From positions 1-39,724 of the forward strand of contig JACEMX010000172.1 in NCBI GenBank assembly GCA_013867335.1: a stretch of 39,724 nt of DNA, given 5' to 3'. A model generated the notes under the pieces. That model had not been told where the DNA came from. It searched no databases and saw only the letters and a list, made by a program, of their open reading frames with translations. A program made the translations under genes and the position numbers. The first letter of the stretch is position 1, and each line of letters starts with the position of its first letter. Of this stretch, positions 33,633 through 39,724 are shown one piece after another. This stretch comes from Candidatus Nitrosomaritimum aestuariumsis. Its GTDB lineage: Archaea; Thermoproteota; Nitrososphaeria; Nitrososphaerales; Nitrosopumilaceae.

Positions 33633-33956
33633 TCAATAAAACAGATTCATCAAGTTAGTATTTGCAGTGGCAACAATAGATGCGATTCCGGCAAGAGCAA
33701 AAACTAATTTTTTCCGTTTTTGTGAATTGTTTTTTTGGGTAATAGATGAGACAAATGCATGATGTGTGAAAAAGGAATACTCCAAATCAAATTCGTTTGG
33801 ATGAGTTAGAAAACCTTGATGATCAAATTTTGGTTCTTTACATTTTACACAAAAATCAAATGGTGAAAAATCATGTGGATGTAAAGCCCCATGAGTTTCT
33901 CTTCCCTCTTTGTCATATTTCAAATTCCAACATATCCCGCATTGCTCATTTTGCAT
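33633..33956 (-). CDS. 107-aa zinc-binding protein, one TM
   Basis: ATG start, 107 aa. C6 and C9 in CGIC and a later CVKC pair near 36 flank a His/Phe-rich stretch with several His (about 22-55). A C-terminal hydrophobic segment (about 85-105) could anchor it. No family recognised. Confidence 0.6.
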   Translation of the reverse strand: MQNEQCGICWNLKYDKEGRETHGALHPHDFSPFDFCVKCKEPKFDHQGFLTHPNEFDLEYSFFTHHAFVSSITQKNNSQKRKKLVFALAGIASIVATANTNLMNLFY

Positions 33957-34120
33957 TATTGATCAATTCCCAAAAATAATAAAAAAACTTCAAAGTCAAA
34001 ATAACAGTAATGTTTTAAAACTAAAATTTTTTGGAGTAGGTTTTTTAAAAATCGTCAGAAAATAAAAGAACAAGGTATGATTCTATGGATTGACTTTTAA
34101 ACAGATTTCAAAAAAGAGTA

Positions 34121-35716
34121 TTGTTGAGTATTTCAAAGATATGGATGATACTTACCCTTGCGGTAATTTTTTCATTTACATTAATTTCTAATCAGGCATT
34201 TGCACATTATGGCGATTCATTATCAGGTTATGGCACAGCAACTATTGATGGACTCAGATCCCTTGGAGAATGGGATGGGGCACATGTTATTCCAGTCTTT
34301 GGAGGAAAATCTGATAGCAACATGCTTCTTGTAATGAATGATGACGAGAATTTGTATTTTGGATTGTATGTAATTGATAATCTTTTGACCCCAAATGATC
34401 AGGTGACAATTATGTTCGATAATACGCATAATGGAATTCTTGATCTAAATGATGATGCAGGGGGCGTTTTAGGCACGGGAACTGTTTATGATAGGCATTT
34501 TGATGGGAGTCAATGGGTTGCTGATCCTAAAGGAAGTGGAGTAGGTGCCGCACAGCATGATGATACCCGAAACTTCATTGAGTTTTCAAAACCATTAAGG
34601 TCAGAGGACTCAAATGACATGAATTTAGAAGTTGGAGATACCGTTGGATTTTGTCTCATCTACATTCGAGATGGGTTAGAAACTGATACTACCCAATACG
34701 GACCTGCATGTAAGGAGACATCAAACGAGCAAAAGATGTATGGAGATATTGTCATCTTACCATATTCACTAGTTTGGCATGGTCAAATAGCAATGGATGC
34801 AGATAAGAGAAACATCGATTATGGAGAGAACATAACTTATCAAGGGTACCTCTACGGAGACAATCCGATAGAAGATCAATTAGTAAAAGTTACAGTTACT
34901 GAACTCGGTACAGGAAAAATAATATGGAATCAAATTTTATTACCAGAAGCTAAGCCCACAGAATATTTTGAAAATACAGCTTGGCCTTTTTCATTTAACA
35001 TAGATACTGCAAAAAATGATTTCGAAGATGGTATGACGTATGTAGTGGAGGCAAAATATGTTGATGAAACAAGCAAACTGAATTTTTTGATAAAACAAGA
35101 TACAAAACCTGAACTAAAAGACAAAGCTGAAGATGCAAGTCAAGCGATTATAGATGCTGGAAAAGAGACAGGTGAATTGGTTTTAGAAGCAGGTAAAGAA
35201 GCAGGAGATGTGATTGTGGATGTTGGAAATGAAGCTTATCAGAAAGGACTGGAATCGTATGAGGAAACAAAAGACGAAAGACAAGAAATTGCCGACAAGG
35301 TGGAAGAAACGGGTTCTGAGGCAATCTCAGAGATTGAAGAAAGAATTGGTGGAGGCTGCCTTATTGCAACTGCAACATATGGCTCAGAGCTTGCCCCACA
35401 AGTCCAGCAACTTAGAGAGTTAAGGGATAACAAACTACTACAAACAGAATCAGGTTTAGCCTTTATCGAAGGATTCAACAGCATATACTACTCTTTCAGC
35501 CCTCAAATAGCAGATTTTGAGCGTGAAAATCCAGTTTTCAAAGAGGGAGTAAAACTTGCCATTACTCCAATGATTTCATCCCTATCTATTCTAAATCATG
35601 TGGATATGCACACAGATGCCGAAGTGTTAGGATATGGGATATCGCTGATCTTGCTGAATGTTGGAATGTATGTAGGAGTTCCTTTAACAGTAATTATTGG
35701 AATTAGAAGAATCTAA
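34121..35716 (+). CDS. Surface protein: CBM9-like, 11-mer helix, CFI-box
   Basis: A 531-aa protein from TTG with a signal peptide (about 1-28, ending NQAFAHYGD). A CBM9/DOMON-like beta-sandwich (about 30-200) comes first, then an Ig-like domain (about 220-325) and an amphipathic 11-residue-repeat helix (about 342-385). The CFI-box C-terminal module follows, with GGGCLIATATYG at 410-421, and a last hydrophobic helix with a basic R-R end. The CFI-box is a C-terminal module found on exported archaeal proteins. Confidence 0.85.
   Translation: MLSISKIWMILTLAVIFSFTLISNQAFAHYGDSLSGYGTATIDGLRSLGEWDGAHVIPVFGGKSDSNMLLVMNDDENLYFGLYVIDNLLTPNDQVTIMFDNTHNGILDLNDDAGGVLGTGTVYDRHFDGSQWVADPKGSGVGAAQHDDTRNFIEFSKPLRSEDSNDMNLEVGDTVGFCLIYIRDGLETDTTQYGPACKETSNEQKMYGDIVILPYSLVWHGQIAMDADKRNIDYGENITYQGYLYGDNPIEDQLVKVTVTELGTGKIIWNQILLPEAKPTEYFENTAWPFSFNIDTAKNDFEDGMTYVVEAKYVDETSKLNFLIKQDTKPELKDKAEDASQAIIDAGKETGELVLEAGKEAGDVIVDVGNEAYQKGLESYEETKDERQEIADKVEETGSEAISEIEERIGGGCLIATATYGSELAPQVQQLRELRDNKLLQTESGLAFIEGFNSIYYSFSPQIADFERENPVFKEGVKLAITPMISSLSILNHVDMHTDAEVLGYGISLILLNVGMYVGVPLTVIIGIRRI
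35144..35275 (+). repeat. 11-residue amphipathic repeats in the surface protein
   Basis: Four consecutive 11-residue units (starts AIIDAGKETGE, LVLEAGKEAGD, VIVDVGNEAYQ, KGLESYEETKD). The 11-residue period with G/K/E positions resembles LEA group-3 or apolipoprotein-type helices that lie along membranes or unfolded proteins. Confidence 0.7.
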
Positions 35717-35820
35717 AAAATTACCTTTTTAGGTATTTTGAAAATATTATTAATTTTTAGTGATGTAATATTGTTTTTGTACTTACACATGCTTAATTGC
35801 AAAAAATCAAGTAAAACATT

Positions 35821-35925
35821 ATGTCAAAATGTCGAAATTGCGGAGAAGATTTTGTCCCAAAAAAATCAAGTTTTTGCTCTGACGATTGTGCATATGTTCA
35901 TCTAGGGAATCTATTCTTGCATTAA
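35821..35925 (+). CDS. 34-aa zinc microprotein
   Basis: ATG to TAA, 34 residues. C4-R-N-C7 and C19-x3-C23 make a four-Cys zinc knuckle in the form C-x2-C-x11-C-x3-C, seen in small archaeal C4 zinc proteins. The basic K-K segment lies between. Stands alone between the surface-protein and leuB genes. Confidence 0.6.
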   Translation: MSKCRNCGEDFVPKKSSFCSDDCAYVHLGNLFLH

Positions 35926-35976
35926 AAAAAATAGCAATCTTTAAGGATATACCTAAAGTAAAATCAAAATTTTGAT

Positions 35977-36990
35977 CTATAGTCTATCAGTGATTTCTTT
36001 GGTGAATTCTGTTGTGGTTTTATCTCCACCAATGTCTTTTGTTTTTATTCCATCTTTTACAAGACCAAAAATTACAGATTCTAATTTCTCGCCAATTTCA
36101 ATACATTTTGTATCATTGTGTTTTGCACCTAACCAGTCAAACATCATCTTAATTGACAGTAAAAATGATGATGGATTTGCAATGTTTTGTCCTGCAATAT
36201 CAAATGCAGCACCATGAACTGGCTCAAACAAGGCAAATTTGTCACCAATATTGGCAGCAGGAGCCATTCCAAGTCCTCCAACAACCTGAGATGATTCATC
36301 AGATAGGATATCCCCAAAAAGATTGGTAGTTACAACAACATCAAACTGATGTGGTTGACGAATTAGGTTCATAGCACATGCATCAACATACATTTGTTCA
36401 AAAGTAATATCAGGATACTCCTTTGCTACCTCAGAGCAGGCTTTTGCAAACATGCCATCAGTTATTCTCATTACATTTGATTTGTGAACACATGTAACTT
36501 TCTTCATTCCATTTCGTTGTTTTGCAGTCTCAAACGCATACTTTGCAATTCTTTTAGAGGCATCTTCAGAAATAATTCTCAAAGCAACAGAGGAATTTCC
36601 CAAGCTGAATTCTTTACCAGTGTAAAGATCCTCAGTATTTTCCCTTACGATTACCATGTCAATATCATCACGTAAAGCTGGCATGTGAGGATATGATTTC
36701 GCAGGCCTGATGTTTGCATAAAGGTCAAGCATCCTCCTCAACACCACGATTACATCTGCTGCACTCTCCCCAACAGGCGCCTTCAAACATACATCAGAGT
36801 TTTTTATTGCATCAAGTGTCTCATCAGGTAAGGCCTTTCCTTTCTCTTTTATGGCTATGTCACCAGCTAGTAGTGTGGTGATCTCAAATTTCACATCTGT
36901 TTTGTCATTAATTGTATTTAGAACTGAAATTGCAGACTCGGATAATTCTGGACCGATTCCATCTCCAGTTATTAATGATATTTTATACAT
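35977..36990 (-). CDS. leuB: 3-Isopropylmalate dehydrogenase
   Basis: A 337-aa beta-decarboxylating dehydrogenase: G-D-G-I-G-P-E-L at the start, substrate helix LRRMLDLYANIRPAK, V-I-V-R-E-N-T-E-D-L-Y, active-site Lys in V-H-K-S-N-V-M, Asp pair in NLFGDILSDESSQ, and the NAD site EPVHGAAFDIAGQ. NAD is favoured over NADP. The substrate is not fully fixed by sequence (isopropylmalate, homoisocitrate or isocitrate). Nearby leuA and ilvBN make leucine biosynthesis the best reading. Confidence 0.85.
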   Translation of the reverse strand: MYKISLITGDGIGPELSESAISVLNTINDKTDVKFEITTLLAGDIAIKEKGKALPDETLDAIKNSDVCLKAPVGESAADVIVVLRRMLDLYANIRPAKSYPHMPALRDDIDMVIVRENTEDLYTGKEFSLGNSSVALRIISEDASKRIAKYAFETAKQRNGMKKVTCVHKSNVMRITDGMFAKACSEVAKEYPDITFEQMYVDACAMNLIRQPHQFDVVVTTNLFGDILSDESSQVVGGLGMAPAANIGDKFALFEPVHGAAFDIAGQNIANPSSFLLSIKMMFDWLGAKHNDTKCIEIGEKLESVIFGLVKDGIKTKDIGGDKTTTEFTKEITDRL

Positions 36991-37223
36991 AATGGTTTTT
37001 CAAGTAAGGGAATTTTAAATGATTAGTTTTATTGACAGTAAACAATACAACTAGAAACTTTGTTTATTGGCACAAAATAACGGTTTTTTATTTTAGTTTC
37101 TTTTACTCCAAAAACATGTACTATATTACGTGAATCAAATATATACACTATTCTAAGAATTCTCAAAATCAATAATTGGACATAGGGACGAAATAATCCT
37201 TTGAGAATGTCAAATAGATAAAG

Positions 37224-37445
37224 ATGGCAGAATGTACTGAAAAATGTAAGGATTACAAAGTTAAAAAATCACGATCATCTGGACGATATGCCAACGGCCA
37301 AAAAAGATGTCAGTATTGTGAAATTTTCATTCAGTGGGATGGCCTCTTTTGTCCTTGTTGTACAAGACGATTACGTTGTGGTCCAAGAAGCAGACAAGGA
37401 AAAGAAAAATACCAAAAAGAGGTTGTCTCTCAGAGTCATTGTTAA
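37224..37445 (+). CDS. 73-aa basic zinc protein, paralogue of 25336 gene
   Basis: ATG start, 73 aa. C4-x3-C8, then a Lys/Ser/Gly-rich link, N-G-Q-K-R-C-Q-Y-C and C-P-C-C-T-R-R-L-R, with a basic tail. It clearly shares the layout of the 85-aa protein at 25336-25593. It sits between leuB and leuA on the opposite strand, so it is not part of that operon. Confidence 0.75.
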   Translation: MAECTEKCKDYKVKKSRSSGRYANGQKRCQYCEIFIQWDGLFCPCCTRRLRCGPRSRQGKEKYQKEVVSQSHC

Positions 37446-37482
37446 AAGCAAAAGAGTTACAAATTTCTTAAAAAAATAGAAC

Positions 37483-39000
37483 TTAGTTTTTTGCTAGTTT
37501 TTCTTTGAGTGTTTTTTTGAGCATGATTCTGTTAATTCCATCAATTACTGCTTGGACACTAGTAGTTACAATATCCTCACCAATTGCTTTTGCAGATACT
37601 TTGTTTCTGCCAGCATCTTCAATACGAACAGTTACTTCACATAGTGCAGTAGAGCCACCAGAGATTGATGCTAACCCATAGTCTTTAATTTTAATTTCAG
37701 AAATTTTTCCTGTGATTTTCTGGATGGCGTTAAGTGCCGCATCAACAGGTCCTACACCATAATCAGTTCCAATGAAATCCTCTCCATCAATGTTTAGTTT
37801 TACAAACGCATAAGGCATTGTTCCGATTCCAGTGGATACAGAGAACCCTGTAAGATGGACAATTCTTTTGATTCCTGCATCTCCTAATACTTCGGATGCA
37901 ATGGATAATAATTCAACGTCAGTTACTTGTTTTCCCAGATCTCCAATGACCTTTACCTGGTCTAAAATCTGATGTGCCTGTTCTTCAGTTGGAGTAATAC
38001 CATATTCTTCAAGCATTGCATTCATTCCATGAATTCCTGCATGTTTTCCTACCTGAAGCCAGCGTTTTCTGCCAACCAATTCAGGGCTAATAGGCTCATA
38101 GGTCAAAGGATTACTAAGTACACCATGAGTGTGAATGCCTGATTCATGACCAAATGCATTGTCACCTACAATTGCCTTGTTGGGCTGAACTTGTACTCCT
38201 ACAAGTTTCGAGATAAAACGAGATGTTTCATAAATTAATTCAGATTTAATTCCAGTTTCATATTTTTGGTCCCACTGCAAACACTGTAATCCCATTGCAA
38301 ATTCTTCAAGCGAAGCATTTCCTGCTCGTTCTCCAATCCCATTAATTGTCACATGTGCACATTGAGCTCCTGATCTAATTCCAGATAGTGCATTAGCTAC
38401 TGCTAAACCAAAATCATTGTGGCAGTGAAGACTCACTGGAAGATGCGTGGCCTCTATTGTATCTTTAGTAATTTCTGCGATGTACTCTGGTGTTGCATAT
38501 CCTACAGTATCAGGAATATCAACTCTATCAGCTCCTGCTTTTGCAACTTCACCAAAAACTTTTTTCAAGAATTGTCTATCAGTTCGGGTTGCATCTTCTG
38601 CTGAAAACTCTACTTGTAGTCCTCTTGATTTCCCATATTCTACTGCCTCAATAGCTTTTTCAAGTGCTTGTTCTCTTGTGAGTTTTAGTTTATATTCCAA
38701 ATGAATATCAGATGTTGCAATAAAAGCATGAATGTAATTTAATCCAGCATCAACTGCAGCGTCAATATCTTTTTTGTTAGCTCTTGCAAGACCGCAAACA
38801 TCACAAGATAGTCCTTCACTTGTTATCATCTTAACTGCTTTGAGTTCCCCCTCTGAAATTACTGGAAACCCAGCTTCAATTGCATCAACTCCTAGTGCAT
38901 CAAGTTTTTTTGCAATTGTTAATTTTTGATCTGGTGATAGAGAAATTCCAGGTGTCTGCTCACCGTCTCTTAATGTAGTGTCAAATACTCTGATTCTCAT
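37483..39000 (-). CDS. leuA: 2-Isopropylmalate synthase
   Basis: A 505-aa protein with the DRE-TIM barrel start F-D-T-T-L-R-D-G-E-Q, the metal-binding LHCHNDFGLAVANA, G-I-G-E-R-A-G-N-A, and the C-terminal LeuA regulatory domain (about 385-505) for leucine feedback. It condenses acetyl-CoA with 2-oxoisovalerate. Homocitrate or citramalate synthase is possible but less likely beside ilvBN. The ATG overlaps the ilvN stop (ATGA). Confidence 0.92.
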   Translation of the reverse strand: MRIRVFDTTLRDGEQTPGISLSPDQKLTIAKKLDALGVDAIEAGFPVISEGELKAVKMITSEGLSCDVCGLARANKKDIDAAVDAGLNYIHAFIATSDIHLEYKLKLTREQALEKAIEAVEYGKSRGLQVEFSAEDATRTDRQFLKKVFGEVAKAGADRVDIPDTVGYATPEYIAEITKDTIEATHLPVSLHCHNDFGLAVANALSGIRSGAQCAHVTINGIGERAGNASLEEFAMGLQCLQWDQKYETGIKSELIYETSRFISKLVGVQVQPNKAIVGDNAFGHESGIHTHGVLSNPLTYEPISPELVGRKRWLQVGKHAGIHGMNAMLEEYGITPTEEQAHQILDQVKVIGDLGKQVTDVELLSIASEVLGDAGIKRIVHLTGFSVSTGIGTMPYAFVKLNIDGEDFIGTDYGVGPVDAALNAIQKITGKISEIKIKDYGLASISGGSTALCEVTVRIEDAGRNKVSAKAIGEDIVTTSVQAVIDGINRIMLKKTLKEKLAKN

Positions 39001-39479
39001 GCCCCACTCCTTTGTAGTGCAGTGACACCTGTTCGTGCCACATCAATTATTCCAAATGGGGCAGCTAGCTCTTCAAATGCGGCAATTTGGTCAGGTGTGG
39101 CAGTGAGTTCGACCATGATTGAGTCTTTTTTAACATCATGAACCTTTCCACCATATGCATTTGCCAATTTGTTTATCTCCATACTATCATTAGCATTACT
39201 CAGTTTAATCTTAAAAATACTCAGTTCACGGTACACTGTTTTGTGCTCATCAAGGTGCTTCACCTCAACGGTATCTATCATTTTGTCGAGTTGTTTTACA
39301 ATTTGATCTACTTGTTTTTCATCACCATATGTGGTTATAGTCATCCTAGAGTAATCAGGATTTTCAGTTACCCCCACTGAAATACTATCAATGTTGAAGT
39401 TTCTTGATCTGAAAAGATGAGTTACTTTGAACAATATTCCTGGTTTGTTTTCTACCAATAAAGAAAGAATTGCCCACAT
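38997..39479 (-). CDS. ilvN: Acetolactate synthase small (regulatory) subunit
   Basis: A 160-aa protein with an ACT domain (about 3-75: LLVENKPGILFKVTHLFRSRNFNIDSISVG) and the ALS small-subunit C-terminal domain (about 85-155). It binds valine and controls IlvB. It overlaps leuA by 4 nt and starts 11 nt after the ilvB stop. Confidence 0.95.
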   Translation of the reverse strand: MWAILSLLVENKPGILFKVTHLFRSRNFNIDSISVGVTENPDYSRMTITTYGDEKQVDQIVKQLDKMIDTVEVKHLDEHKTVYRELSIFKIKLSNANDSMEINKLANAYGGKVHDVKKDSIMVELTATPDQIAAFEELAAPFGIIDVARTGVTALQRSGA

Positions 39480-39490
39480 CTCTAATCACT

Positions 39491-39724
39491 TTATGATGGG
39501 AGCACCATATCACTAAGAGAAGTTCCAGGAGCAACAAATGGAAGTACGTCTTCCTCAGGATCAATTGGAATGTCAATTACCGTTGCAACATCACTGCTTA
39601 ATGCAGATTTGATTGCCTTGTCTAACTCATCCATTGATTCTGCACGAATTCCTTGTGCACCGTAAGATTCTGCCAATTTAACATAATCAGGACAATATTT
39701 TCCTTGGTCAACTCCAATCATTCT
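39491..39724 (-). CDS. ilvB: Acetolactate synthase large subunit, C-terminal part
   Basis: The window cuts this gene: only the last 77 codons of the C-terminus are present. The segment with D-Y-V-K-L-A-E-S-Y-G-A and the terminal E-D-V-L-P-F-V-A-P-G-T-S-L-S-D-M match the ThDP-binding C-terminal domain of IlvB. Located just upstream of ilvN on the same strand, as in the usual ilvB-ilvN order. Confidence 0.85.
   Translation of the reverse strand, partial: RMIGVDQGKYCPDYVKLAESYGAQGIRAESMDELDKAIKSALSSDVATVIDIPIDPEEDVLPFVAPGTSLSDMVLPS

Noticed and set aside
35977-36990. Isocitrate dehydrogenase
   Set aside because: The substrate helix and context with leuA and ilvBN fit isopropylmalate dehydrogenase better; remains a possible multi-substrate enzyme.
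1-39724. CRISPR arrays, IS elements, tRNA or rRNA genes
   Set aside because: No regularly spaced direct repeats, transposase frames, or tRNA/rRNA-like structures were seen by eye in the gaps on either strand.

Overview
The window is AT-rich and gene-dense archaeal chromosome. It most likely comes from an ammonia-oxidising Nitrososphaeria (Thaumarchaeota) of the Nitrosopumilus/Nitrosarchaeum type. The evidence is a PEFG-type C-terminal sorting signal on a blue-copper protein, a PIN-ATPase-KH protein, archaeal AspRS, archaeal B-family DNA polymerase features, many TTG/GTG starts, short spacers, and a large number of very small Cys-rich proteins. No amo, rRNA or tRNA gene was seen, so the taxon rests on protein character alone.

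Layout. 1-2.6 kb: a tandem-SDR protein and a hotdog (MaoC-like) protein; the SDR resembles bacterial malonyl-CoA reductase. 2.7-7.0 kb: a TauE/SafE permease and a group of exported or membrane-anchored proteins, two of which carry a W-rich C-terminal module. 7.2-12.5 kb: a DUF72 protein converging on a coupled minus-strand operon. That operon holds a RecA/RadA-like protein with a decayed P-loop, two tandem paralogous ~78-aa proteins (one hidden behind a probable CTG start) and a divergent PolB; small genes and a 57-nt imperfect palindrome follow. 12.6-17 kb: an MntR-like regulator, a PIN-ATPase-KH protein, and a divergent signalling set (receiver, HPt, histidine kinase). 17.1-20.3 kb: TldD, family-4 uracil-DNA glycosylase and AAG-type glycosylase in one overlapping run, then a VTT/DedA protein. 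20.4-24.0 kb: small proteins, an OppD/DppD-type ATPase, a KH/Zn protein and aspS. 24.1-28.0 kb: several zinc microproteins, a DHFR-like reductase and an exported SNase-Excalibur protein. 28.1-30.7 kb: another W-module surface protein, an AIM24-like protein and the cupredoxin. 30.8-33.6 kb: a rhodanese-rhodanese-MBL fusion coupled to a second TauE/SafE exporter, divergent from an RHH regulator with a palindrome at the shared promoter. 33.6-36 kb: a CBM9-like surface protein ending in a CFI-box. 36-39.7 kb: leuB and the ilvB(partial)-ilvN-leuA operon for branched-chain amino acids.

Four themes link the genes: DNA repair and replication (PolB/RadA-like, PINA, UDG, AAG); a modular secreted proteome with three kinds of C-terminal module (W-module, PEFG, CFI-box); a sulfane-sulfur oxidation/export unit; and ten Cys-rich small proteins scattered through gaps. 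The best candidates for something undescribed are the PolB/RadA-like/tandem-small-protein operon and the W-module family. With the small genes counted, no gap exceeds 300 bases. The larger gaps (7030-7241, 27558-27814, 36991-37223) hold only AT-rich promoter-like sequence as far as I can see.
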